In this document: positions 21,616 through 32,265 of the stretch, in pieces
How positions within the stretch are numbered: the first letter of the stretch is position 1
Layout of the letters: the number at the start of each line of letters is the position of its first letter
Assembly: GCA_020543525.1 (NCBI GenBank)
Contig: JAHYIO010000003.1
Coordinates: 2,170,001 to 2,234,000, forward strand
From: Coriolopsis trogii
Lineage: Eukaryota; Basidiomycota; Agaricomycetes; Polyporales; Polyporaceae
DNA length: 64,000 nucleotides
Reading direction: 5' to 3'
The notes under the pieces: generated by a model
The model's database searches: none
Told to the model about the DNA's origin: nothing
What the model saw: only the letters and a program-made list of their open reading frames with translations
Program-made: the position numbers and the translations under genes

Positions 21616-24165
21616 ATGTCGTCAGATCCCACTCCCAGAGGTGCCGCCCCCGCCTACGACGAGGCCGAGAAGGGCACCCTCGACCAGGTCGCCGTCTACC
21701 CTGTCGAGAAGAAGCCCATAACCTACCCCGCGGACGAGAAGAAGGATGTCTTCAACGAGAAGAAGGACCTCGCCGTTCTCCCAGCGCCTCAGGTGAAGAA
21801 GGATCCGTATATGGCTCAGAAAGGCGCGAAGAAGGAGGTGTCCAAAGTTATCTTGTTCAAGCTATGGTACAACACATATCGGTATGTGGCGGGCATTTTG
21901 AGAGCATCGGACTGTGCTCATCATCGGTGTTGACAGTAAACTCTTCACTATTACGTTCTCGATCAACATGATCATGTTCGGCTTCGCGGTCTCCGGGCAC
22001 TGGCCATATGCGACACACTACGCGGGTGCCTTTGCGGTGGCGAACTTCAACGTCTCCATCCTTATGCGTAACGAGATTTTCGGACGCTGCCTCTACGGGT
22101 TCGTGAACACGTTCTTCGCCAAAGTAAGTCACCCTCGTACTGTGGCATTTCGACCGCTAATTGTTCCATTCAGTGGCCACCTCTCTGGTTCCGTCTCGGG
22201 TGCACATCTGTTCTCCAGGTGAGCACTGTGGCACAGCATACTCGTCGTTCTATCATCAACGAATAATGCACTACAGCATCTGGGCGGTATCCACTCCGGT
22301 TGTGCAGTCTCTGGCATCATCTGGTTGACGTACAAGGTCGTGAACACATGGCGCAACCACGTTCACGAACACAACGCCATCTTGTCCATCGGTATACTCA
22401 CCAATCTCGCTGTCATATTCACGGCGGTGGCTGCGTTCCCCTGGGTGCGCAACACCCACCACAAGTGAGTACTCTCGAAGCCAGTCTTGCGCCTTCGGCT
22501 GTTAATGACTGTACCCGTAGCGTGTTCGAGCGACACCATCGTTTCGTGGGTTGGACTGCGCTGTTCCTGACGTGTATGTACCCTTGTTCACACAACCGTG
22601 GGCTCGGGCTGAAACAATTCACAGGGGCCTTCACGATCATGGGCGACATCTACGATACCGAGACCGGGGAGTGGATGCCCGACGGCAAGCACTTGGTCCG
22701 TCAACAGGACTTCTGGTACGTCATGGGTATGACCACTTGGATCGTCCTGCCGTGGATCTGTACGCGTGAAGTACCTGTCGACATCGAGCTGGTAAGAATC
22801 TCTCCAACTCCACAGTATTGGTTTGCCGCTCACAGTCGTCGCACCCACAGCCGTCGCCGAAAGTGGCTATTGTACGCTTCCGACGTGGAATGCAGCAGGG
22901 CTTGCTCGGTCGCATTAGCCGAAGCGCTGTGAAGGAGTACCACGCATTTGGTATCATTTCGTACGTGCTCCTAATTCTTCCCACTGAGTTTGGGGAGTAC
23001 TGACCGACTGTCCGCAAATAGGGAGGGCACGCATGCGAAGTACCACTATATGATTTGCGGTGTACAAGGTCCGTCGGCTTCTTCTCCTCGTTGCGCCCAA
23101 AACAGCCTCTGAGCTCTCATCCTCCAGGCGACTTCACACGCAGCCTCGTGAATGACCCTCCTCGGACCCTCTGGACGCGTGAACTGAAGGTAGGTATCTC
23201 CGCCTCATGATCATCGCTGCGCACGGTGTCTGACTCAGAGATTGGGGGCTTGCGTACGAACAGTTCGCCGGTGTGTCCAACACCTCGACCTTGTACAAGC
23301 GTGGTATCCGTATCTGCACCGGAACCGGCATTGGCGCCGCGCTCTCGACATGCATCCAATCGCCATACTGGTGCGTGCCCTTCTCGCTCCCACACTCCTG
23401 ACTGCGGTAACAATTTTGCTGAAACGTCTCGTTCTCTCTGTCCTTCTCCCCCTGCCTTCGCACGGATCTAGGTACTTGATCTGGATCGGTGAGTCGATGC
23501 CCGCCACGCTACGCGCTGTCTCGCTCGCTGTGCCCTGCGGTGCCTGTGCGGCGAGATAGCGCCGCGAGATTACCTTTTCGTTCCCCTTCGTATGCTGATG
23601 CCGCGATCCTTCACTCGTAGGCTCCGACCAGGAGAAGACATTTGGTCCGACCATCAGCGGACTCATCCACCGGCACATCGAACCTGAGCGGCTCCTGCTC
23701 TGGGACTCGAAGGTGCGCGGCGGCCGCCCTGACACGATGAAGATTCTCAGGGAGGTATACCACTCGTGGCAAGCCGAAGGTTCGTACACACTGCCCATCT
23801 CTCGATCCGATTCCGAGGACTGCGGGTGACGCGGCCTGTCCCGTGCCTGCGCTCCCGCTTTCGCTTTTGTTGCCTCATTGTTGCATTGATTCGTCCGTGC
23901 GAGAGCTGACGGGAAAGCGCTCCGCCCACAGTTGTCTTTATCACGTCCAACTACATCGGAAACTCGGAGATGATGGAGGTACGTGGCAGCTCACCCTATG
24001 GCTCATGCTGTGCAGAGCGTCCGAATACTCAACTCGCGTACGTCGGCATGTAGGGCTGCAAAGAAGCTGGCATCCCCTGTTTCGGTACTCTCTGGGACTT
24101 CGTGAGTGTCTCCGCTGTTGGCTCCTTTTCCGTGGACATCGCTCACACCTCACGCCCTCCAGTGA
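21616..24165 (+). CDS. TmpA-like multi-pass membrane protein (ferric-reductase-like)
   Basis: About ten exons starting at ATG 21616 with a hydrophilic Lys/Asp-rich N-terminus. Membrane segments follow: KLFTITFSINMIMFGFAVSG, then GCAVSGIIWLTYKVV, AILSIGILTNLAVIFTAVAA, FERHHRFVGWTALFLTWAF, and WYVMGMTTWIVLPW. The paired histidines (HEHN; ERHHRF) suit heme binding as in ferric-reductase-like domains. A soluble C-terminal part (AVKEYHAFGIISEG, YLIWIGSDQEKTFGPTISGL, DSKVRGGRPDTMKILREVYH, VVFITSNYIGNSEMMEGC, IPVFGTLWDF-like ending) resembles the flavin/NAD-type half of Aspergillus TmpA and related NRPS-like membrane proteins. The final intron (donor GTGAGT, acceptor CTCCAG at 24162) falls directly before TGA. 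Retaining it would add about 22 residues. The electron-transfer role is inferred from the family. Confidence 0.75.
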
Positions 24166-25153
24166 ACGCGTGACGTGCGCACACAATATCTATAAATGTA
24201 CCATGGGCTGGGCCGTTTACCATTCAGTTAATAGACGGCGTGGCGAAAGGACACTTCAGTCTTCTCCCTTGGCGCTGCTGGGTCCCCTCGAATCCTTGTA
24301 CATACTACTTGGCATGAAGCCCCTCCCGAGGCGACGTCTCTCTTGCAACCTCATCCCTTACTTATCACATGACACCATATCGTCATCGCAATGCTCCCTC
24401 TCTGTATCAGTCTAGTTTAGCACGCGCCCAATAGAATTCTGTCGCATATGTACAAGAGCCTGCACGCTCGCATGATATGATATGCATACCCGGCCCTGGG
24501 GGCGTCATCCAGGACGCATTGCGCCAGTGGCGACCAACGTCCGATGTCAACATACCCGGAGGCACCTCTCCCAACGTGCGCGTCCATTGCATACGGTATT
24601 CGACTGCTCACGCTTGCGGCCCCGGCCGCAGGAAGCTGAAACCTCAGAAACCACACCGGGTCCCTCACGCCGTTCGTAACCTGTGCTATATCTGTCACGT
24701 CTCCGCCACCGCAATGCGGAATCGTCTGGGCACAAGTTCGCGCGTGGCCCTCCGGAGCACGGAGGCCAGATGTGGTCGACGGGTCGCACACCGGGGACGG
24801 TGAGAGAGGCTGCCGGCTCCACGCCTGGGACGCAGACGGCCGCAAGGGGCAGACGGGACAGATGGGGCACGCAGAAAACAGACAGGGAAGGCTTGGCGAT
24901 TTCGGCGCGCGGGGGGAGGGGGGGCGGGCTATATCGACATCGCAATCGTACAACATCCGGAACGTACATTAGAGAATACACTAGAACGGGTTGTTCATAA
25001 ATATGATATACTCGCTACCGATCGAGATCCGAGCGCAAGGGGTGGTGGTGAGCGGACAACGTGAAGCGGGTAGCCGTGGGTCGTGAGTGGTGAGTCGTGC
25101 TTCGTGAGTCGCGGTTCGTGAATCGTACAGCGCGCGCACGGAACACACGGTCA
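24166..25153. other. Convergent intergenic region
   Basis: About 1 kb between two 3' ends. It has an orphan TATAAA near 24189, GC-rich DNA at 24760-24930 and a degenerate tandem at 25078-25127. No gene is supported. Confidence 0.45.
25078..25127. repeat. Degenerate GTCGTGAGT-type tandem
   Basis: Four to five imperfect copies of a 9-12 bp unit (TCGTGAGT, TCGTGCTTCGTGAGT, TCGCGGTTCGTGAAT). They lie about 30 bp beyond the stop codon of the ERI1-like gene. Confidence 0.5.
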
Positions 25154-26726
25154 CTAAGAATAGTATTCTTCCAGGACCTTTCCCCGCTTGCCCATCCATG
25201 GCCACCGACGATTGGGGTTTATAGGGGTATTGGGCTCAAGCTTCCAGCCGCGTCTGCCGAGCTCTACGACAAGTCGGGAGATATTCCGCGTGTCCTGGGG
25301 GAGACAGAAAGGGTCAGTACGCCAAGGTAAACTGATAGATGGTACACGACGTGAGAGCACCGTCGGATACCACCGCACTTACGTCGATGCCGCTGTGCTG
25401 GCGTCCCTCGAACGGTGCGAGGCCTAGCGCGTGCAACTGGCGCGGGATGGAGAGCGTTACCCTACGGGGGAGGGGGAATGCGCCGACCTGCGCCACCTAA
25501 GTCAGTCATCAGGTAAGTGACTCCCCAGAATACGTGTATGGTGGATCACTTACAGAGCGGGGGTCTTCAGAAGCTGTCGCTAGGTCATACCACTCCCCCA
25601 CCGCTCTTCGAACGTCCATGACGTCCCAGGTGAGCCACATGGGCATCGGGATCTGCAAGCAAGAGGCTGAGGTTCGCCCGCCGCAGTCGTTCCACGTCGT
25701 TCTGACCCACCTTGGAGATGAAGCATTGCTTCACCACGAAGTCACGGATGTCGTAAGGGCCGTCGCTGCAGAAGCAGAAGCGAGCGGTTCGTCTCCCGGT
25801 GTGATCTATCAGCTTGTGCTTCTCGAGGAACTTGCGGAAGTCTTGCAAGACTTCGGGGAAGGTGGGTGCGCTATCCACCTGCTCCTGTATGCCACAAAAT
25901 GTCAGTGGTCGAGATCACGCGACAGCCACAACCTGAATGCATTCGCATGACCACGGCGGCAGAGAGGTCATCAGAACACATGGAGAGAAATTCCCCAACA
26001 TCGGTCAAGACAAGAGTGCAGGCGCATTCATTCGGAAGGCAGCAGGTAGGCACTCTCAAGCTCGCAATGTGCATGCATTCCCAGTACCTAACGTGCTTGG
26101 GAGTGATAGGACTAACCTGGGTGATTCCCGTTAGAGAGGTACAGAACGCGGTAAGCTGGGGCCGCCAGGTGGGCCGCACAAAGCTGCGGAACTCGTCGAC
26201 GACCTCGAGGACCCGGGCGCGACCGTTCCTGTCTTTGTCTTGCCATCGGAGTAGACAGACAGGCCATTCCTGTCGCATGCGCGCTCACAGTCAGCAAAAG
26301 GATGTGGCGATGGCCATGGCAGATACTTGCGATGATCTCGTTCGGATAGTCAAAGCCTGCACCCTCGACACAAGTCCCCTCCACATCTAGGACCAAGAAG
26401 GCATCGTACGGCTGCTTAGCGCGCTTGGGCATTTTGTCCTCCGACTCAGGTTCAGGCTGCGGCGGCTGCGGCTTGCTCTCTTGATGGTGGGACTTGAACT
26501 CGCCACTGACAGGCGTAGTTGGGAGAGGTCTACGTGTGTGATCGTTGGGACGAGTAAGGGAATGCTCGGGACTAGTCTGGCCTTCACACGAGTGTGGGCT
26601 TGTGGGGAGACGCCGCTGGAAGATGACGATAAGAGCGGCGACGGAGAATGCAAACGCAGCGAGGACGAGTTTGGCGTGCTGGAGGTACTGGAGAACGGCG
26701 TAGAAGACGTGGAGAGGAAGAGACAT
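25154..26726 (-). CDS. ERI1-type 3'-5' exonuclease (DEDDh) with N-terminal membrane segment
   Basis: From ATG 26726 a hydrophobic stretch (LVLAAFAFSVAALIVIF, about residues 18-36) suggests a membrane anchor. A Pro/Glu-rich linker follows, then the exonuclease fold. Motif I is YDAFLVLDVEGTC (D, E). Next come VVDEFRSFVRPTWRPQLTAF and CTSLTGITQ. Motif II is ARFCFCSDGPYDIRDFV (D). Later parts are IPMPMWLTWDV, ALGLAPFEGRQHSGID (motif III, H and D) and NISRLVVELGRRGWKLEPNT, then GKRGKVLEEYYS with the stop at 25154. Family members trim 3' ends of small RNAs, histone mRNA or 5.8S rRNA. The substrate here is unknown. Intron 1 (26270-26330) starts with GC (GCAAGT) rather than GT. It is needed to join DYPNEII to EWPVCLLRW. 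Confidence 0.88.
26270..26330 (-). other. GC-AG intron in the ERI1-like gene
   Basis: 61-nt intron with donor GCAAGT and acceptor GCGACAG. Splicing here restores the conserved exonuclease frame. Reading through leads to an unrelated peptide (ASICHGHRHILLL). Confidence 0.7.
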
Positions 26727-27172
26727 GTTGGCGGGCGAGGAGCAGGAGGAGGTCTTAAGGCAAGTTCGTTGGGCTCAGCGATAGGAGCGAACAGGACGGT
26801 TCTCGGGGTCCGCAGTCCTCTTCCGCCTCGCGTGCTCGCGACCCATTTCTCCGAGTCCAAAGCCGCTCTGGATGGCTACCGAGCGTACCGACATGTCTCG
26901 GGGCGTGTTCGGACATATTCTGGTGGTTAAGAGCTGAAGAGAGCGTTGCACATGCTCTCCCCGGTACCAATCTGCATCCATGGCTCCTGCTATTGGCCCG
27001 GCACCCACGGACCGCACCCACGTGCCGTACATTTGAGCTCATTCACACCAGCGCCTAAATTATTGCCCATTCCATTCAGTCCCTCTGCCACTCACGCGCC
27101 GTCCTCTCTCATCCCTCCCTTTTGCACTCTCGGCCGGTCCCTGACCAGTGCGTCACCTGGCCTTCCACAGTC
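26727..27172. other. Divergent promoter ERI1-like/CMS1
   Basis: About 450 bp between start codons at 26726 and 27173. It must contain both promoters. No coding evidence. Confidence 0.5.
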
Positions 27173-28286
27173 ATGCAGCACGGCGGTGACGACCTCGATG
27201 ATGACTTTGTTCCTGACGAGCTTGTCGCTCTCTCTGACGACGAGAATATCCCGGAGACCGAAGACATTGGCGAGCTGCTCAGTGCGGACGAAGACGTAGG
27301 CGACGCGCCTGCCGGTCCAAGCCAATCTGCAGCAGCCATCGAGAAGAAGCGGAAACGAAGGGCGAAGGAGAAGGAGAGGAAGCTGAAGGTCCGTCCTTAG
27401 CCACTGTGGCCATGCTTCGGCTTCCTCACTTCCTATGGCAATCAGAAACGGAAACTGGCAGAGACGGTAGAGCCCGTAGAACCACCCTCAGTAGCCTCGC
27501 AACCCCCTGTCATGCTCGCAGACTACATATCCTCAATGCAAGCGAAAACGTTTTCAAAGATGTCTGGCATTGAGCTTGCGGACGTGCAGATACCCGGTGA
27601 GTTCCACCGTTCCTCTCGCATAGGTGCGTTCTGAGTGTTGACACATAGACAGAGAGCTCTATAGCGGACACGTCGTCATGGGCGGGCTCTCGGAATTTAG
27701 ATCAACTAGTGGACTTCATCATGAAGAGTACGTCCCCTTTGTGCTTCCCACCAGACGTGTCTTCACACACGACGGTAGTGTTACCCACCCTTCGTACGCG
27801 TATGGGCCAGAGGCCGAAACACAATGGCGCTCCGACCCTACTCTTCATTGCTGGAGCGGCCCTTCGTGTGGCGGATATTACCAGAGTGCTCAAGGATAAA
27901 CGACTGCGGGGTGACAAGGGTGGTGACATTGCTAAGCTGTTCGCCAAGCATTTCAAGCTTGAGGAACACGTCGCATACTTGAAGAGGACCAAGATAGCAG
28001 CAGCGGTCGGCACCCCAGGACGCTTAGGCAAACTGCTGTGCGATACCGGTACGTCCTTGCGGTTACTGGGGGGAATGCCTCTGCTCACCGGGACTGTCAA
28101 TGCATAGATGCCCTCTCCACGTCCGCCCTCACCCACATCATTCTTGACGTCTCGTATAGAGACGTGAAGAAACGTACGCTTCTTGACATTCCAGAGACAC
28201 GAGACGAGGTTTTCAGGACTGTGCTTGGTGCGCCGAAAGTCCTCAACGGCTTGAAGCAGGGGACAATCCAGTTAGTGTTGCTCTAG
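27173..28286 (+). CDS. Cms1, U3 snoRNP/90S pre-ribosome factor
   Basis: Nucleolar factor associated with the small-subunit processome (Cms1/CMSS1 family, helicase-like fold without active motifs). ATG 27173 opens MQHGGDDLDDDFVPDELVAL, followed by a basic stretch (KKRKRRAKEKERKLKKRK) that should be a nuclear localisation signal. Then come MLADYISSMQAKTFSKMSGI, TSSWAGSRNLDQLVDFIMK, PTLLFIAGAALRVADITRVL, HFKLEEHVAYLKRTKIAAAV, GTPGRLGKLL and LTHIILDVSYRDVKKRTLLD, ending LKQGTIQLVLL with the stop at 28284. The GTPGR motif is the family's remnant of a DEAD-box motif Ib. About five exons. It converges on the mL60 gene, with only about 110 bp between stops. Confidence 0.92.
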
Positions 28287-28393
28287 ACGCATTTGTACCC
28301 ACATATCTCCCGCATGTTCCCTAGCACCTGTAAGGTCTGCAACAGGCCTCTACAATAGTTGAGTGTATGATACAATGAATTAGTGCATATAGA

Positions 28394-28887
28394 TCAGAAG
28401 CCGAGGGGACCCGTCCTCAATGTCAACTGCGAAAATACATGAGACCGGCTTGGGACTTCACCCATACAACATGACAACTCACCCGTGTCCACTTTGGAAC
28501 CTTGTGGATACCTTTCCGGTACCCCTTCGCATGCTTGGAGAAGACGGTGTATTTGTCTTTTGGTGGCATCTCGTGTTCCTTCGGGAGCTCCAACGCCTTC
28601 TCCTAAAATGCGTGTAGACTCGTCAGATAGAGCGAACAGCAAGGGCATCAAAAGTACGCACCAATGCTGCACACTGAACGCCGCTCTCCTTGACCGCCTC
28701 AATGACAGAGTCCACCCGCTTCAGACGTGCACGGACGTTGGCCTTGCGTGTACGTGACAACTTCCATGGAGTCTTCCTACATGTCGGAATTCGCGCAGTG
28801 AGAGCGAGCTAGCGGTAGATAATAACGAGTCACCTACCATAGAAGACCGACCAGACTCGGTTGTGTTGGCCTGAAAGCTCCAAACAT
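28394..28887 (-). CDS. Mitochondrial ribosomal protein mL60 (MRPL31)
   Basis: Small basic protein of the mitochondrial large ribosomal subunit, about 110 residues. Exon 1 (ATG 28887) encodes [16 protein letters not shown] and splices into [20 protein letters not shown]. The exon continues [19 protein letters not shown]. The third exon encodes [20 protein letters not shown] and [20 protein letters not shown]. The last, after an intron with GTGAGT donor and TTCGCAG acceptor, is [10 protein letters not shown] with the stop at 28394. The W.TPW..S..RK...R.RLK core and the GYRK..HKVPK..R.T....P.GF ending are characteristic of mL60. No frame longer than 103 codons shows it unspliced, so it is easily missed. 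Confidence 0.93.
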
Positions 28888-29098
28888 ATCTGCGCCGTGG
28901 TCGACAGCGGTGGTCGCTGGTCAAGCCAAGCGCACGATCGGGAAAGGAAACTGCTTGCTGACTAAGCAAAACGGGCGTCTTTCGTGAACACAGAGCACCG
29001 TCAGCGAGTTTGCTGCTCTACACGTACTCCCGGCTTGTGTCAAGCCTTGGCTACTTCTTCCCCCACTTCTTCTTTTCTCCATCTAATTCTTGGCCAAG

Positions 29099-31828
29099 AT
29101 GAGCGTGGCTACTCAGTCTATGCCCCCACCCCCAACACCAGGCCTGAACGGCAACGGAGTGGCAGAGAAGGCTACCGATGAGACGAACGGAGTGCACAAG
29201 GAGCCCAAGTTCGCCAGTGGTCTCATTCTCCCTCCCCCGGAGATCAAATGTGCGTACACTCGTTGGACGCAGACAAAAATATGATGAGACACTGAATGGT
29301 CAACGGTACACAATTGCAGCTGTCATCGACCGCACCGCGCTCTTTGTCGCGCGGTCGGCGAATCCGCCCCAGTTCGAGGAGAAGATCCGCGAAAATCAAC
29401 GTCAGGACCCCAAGTTTGCGTTCCTCAACCCGGCGGACCCTTACCATGCTTACTATAGACACCGCATGGACAAGGTCGTCCGCGGCGAGCTCGAGGAGGA
29501 GCCCGCCCCGGGGAAGGAGGCCGAGAAGGTGGAGGAGAAGCCGGTCGAGACCGCGCCTATCGACATGGGAGAGGAGCCTCCCATTCCGGAGTTCGTCCTG
29601 AACATCCCAAACATCACTGCCATCGACCTGTGCGCGACTCTCGACTTAACTATGAGAAGTATGCTAATGCTTGTGCAACAGGGATATCATCAAGTTGACC
29701 GCCCTCTTCACTGCACGGCGCGGCCGTCCGTTCCTTCAAACGCTGTCTGCACGGGAAGGAAGGAACTATCAGTTCGACTTCCTCCGGCCAACGCACTCGT
29801 TGTTTGGGTACTTCAACAGGTTGGTGGAGCAATACTCGAAAGTCCTCCTGCCTAGTAAGGAGACTCTCGCGCAGTTGAAGGAGCGTACGCAAGACGGCGC
29901 TCGGTGGAAGGACCTTGAAACCGCCAAAAAGCGTGCTCGCTGGGAACAGGTCAAGCGCGAGCAAGACAAGAAGCGCGAGGACGATAAGGAGGCGGAGCGA
30001 AGTGAGTTTCTATCCCTTTCGTGGTATATGATTTCTGCTGACGAAACGGCTGTGACAGTTGCATTCGCCGAGATTGACTGGCACGACTATGCTATCGTGC
30101 AGACGATTGAGTTCACCGCCGCTGACGCCACTTCAGAGTTGCCACCGCCCATGAGCGTACAGGAGGTTGAAAATATGACACTTGCGCAGAAGAGGATGGC
30201 AGCTATGATCATGGAGTCGACCGCGGACGATGTGGAGGCGCACCGCGCCCGCCAAGCTGCCGCAGAAGCGGAGGCTGCTGCCGCTGCGGGAGGAGCAGGC
30301 GCTGATCAGGAAGACACAGTCATGGAGGAGAGTGATGATGAGGATGACGAGGCTAAGGAGAGGAGACGTCGCGAGGAGGAGGAGATTGAGCGAGCAAGGG
30401 CTGTTCAAGCTAGCTCATTGGATGTTGGTGGCCCGATGAAGATCCGGACGGACTACGTGCCAAAATGTGAGTTTGAGGTTGCCCATTGCCTCTGTCGCAG
30501 CAGGCTTATTCTCCTTTCTCTCCAGTGCACAAGAAGGGTGTTGAGAAGCTCACGACATGTACCATCTGCGGTCAGCAGATTCCTGTCGACGAGCTGCAAG
30601 AGCACATGCGTATTGAGTTGCTCGACCCCAAGTGGAAGTCTCAGCGCGACGCTCTCGAAGCACGCAAAGCACAAGCATCGGAGCTCCAGCGTGGTGCCAA
30701 CGTCGTGTCCTCGCTCAAGAATCTTGCTCGTACTCGTGTAGATATTTTCGGTGCCGAGGCCGACGAGGAGAAACGGAAGAAAGAGGAAGAGGAAGAACGT
30801 TTGCGCAGAAGGGAGCGCGAGAAGGTGGTTTGGGACGGTCATACTGCATCCAAGGCAAATACGCTCGACAAGTTCTCCATGAACTCGAACATCGACGAGC
30901 AGATTGCCGCTATTCATCGGGCCAAGGGTCTTGGGCCGTACGTAGCCATGCCCCAGATACATGGTCAGATGCTAACATTCTTACTTTACCACAGGCAAGA
31001 AGCCAACGCTATCGGCCCTGGTATCGGTCCTGCTGCTATCCCTGCACCTCTCAGCGGCCTCCCTCCTGCGCCTGCATCTCTACCCGTACCGCCAACTGGT
31101 CCCGGCGGCTCTATGCCAAACCCCGCCTATCAGGCTGCGACCGTTTCCTCCGGGCCCCAACCCGCCTCGCTCTTCCCGCCACAAGCGGCCCCAGTCATGC
31201 TTCCGCCGCTTCACTACCAAGGCATGGACGCTGCCCAGCCATTCGGATACCAGCCTCCACCGCCCGGCGCTCCCATGATGCATCCCGCACGCGCAGCCGC
31301 GATGGCGGCACCTCTGCCGGTTGGAACGCCTCCGCAGGTCGGCATGGTGCGCAGTGCGGACGAGATGGAGGGCGGCCAGGACGACGGCGTTCCACCCGCG
31401 AAACGACAGCGGGTGGCCAAGCTACCAGGGGGCGCGCTCTACCCCGAGCAAGACTGGATAAACATGCACCCGGTAAGTCACGAAGCAATCTCGTCCGTCA
31501 AGCTTCATCCGCTCACTCTCTACTCCTTGCGTTCTGGTTTCTGCAGCACCCGATCTCGCTCCGCGTGCAGCTCCCGAACGAGCCGTCGAGACCCGAGTGG
31601 AAGTTCGACGGCTCGGTGGTCACGATCCCGGAGCTGCCGCTGAGCCTGCTCGTGTCGACGCTGCGGGACCGGATCATTCAGCATACGGGCAGCACGGTCG
31701 GCGCGTCGAAGATCAGACTGTCGTACGCGGGCAAGATGCTCACGAACATGCAGACGATCGCCGTATACAACCTCGAGGACGAGGACCTCGTCGTGGCCAC
31801 CGTCCGGGACGAGAAGAAGAAAAAGTAG
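29099..31828 (+). CDS. Splicing factor 3A subunit 1 (SF3A1/Prp21)
   Basis: U2 snRNP component needed for pre-spliceosome assembly in the nucleus. From ATG 29099 (MSVATQSMPPPPTPGLNG) the first SURP module is VIDRTALFVARSANPPQFEE with PADPYHAYYRHRM. The second is IIKLTALFTARRGRPFLQTL with REGRNYQFDFLRPTHSLFGY. Next is the Prp21 core (FAEIDWHDYAIVQTIEFTAA, ELPPPMSVQEVENMTLAQKR), then acidic and Ala-rich segments and a zinc-finger-like stretch (CTICGQQIPVDELQEHMRIE). A Pro/Gly/Ala-rich linker covers about 31010-31400. The C-terminal ubiquitin-like domain is HPISLRVQLPNEPSRPEWKF and KIRLSYAGKMLTNMQTIAVY, ending RDEKKKK. Eight or so exons. The gene starts 212 bp from the divergent mL60 gene. Confidence 0.96.
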
Positions 31829-32265
31829 GCCGCGGTCGTTGCGTGCTCTGCGCGCTTTGCTCTCTTTCTCGGTCTGTTGCACCTACCTACCGATACGCGT
31901 GGGGTTGTTGTTGTACTTGATAGTCAGTGGTGTAATGCCAGTTGCGATTCCGCGGAGAGATATAATTGTCCGATGAGCGACCGACGAGAGCACGAGACAG
32001 GTGTTGAGACCGGGAGAGACGAGTATGCGACGATGTGTGTGTAATGGAGAAGGATGGGAAGCGGGGAAGCAGACAGAGGGACGATCCAAGATGTATGTCA
32101 GAAGGGATACCGAAACGGGGCTAGCTAATCTACACTAGAATACAATCCACCCCAAACGGGCAAGCCCCCTCGAACCACTCATATAACGACTACGACCGCA
32201 GGGAGCAACACCAAGAGAAAGCGATGGCGACCGACGCATATCGCAATTCTCATACTTTGTACTGC
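31829..32265. other. Convergent gap SF3A1/UBC6
   Basis: About 440 bp containing two facing 3' flanks. No gene seen. Confidence 0.55.

Noticed and set aside
30632..31828. 398-codon frame overlapping SF3A1
   Set aside because: It is the +1 frame of the SF3A1 exons (Arg/Ser-rich) for most of its length. Only its last part coincides with the true ubiquitin-like domain exon.
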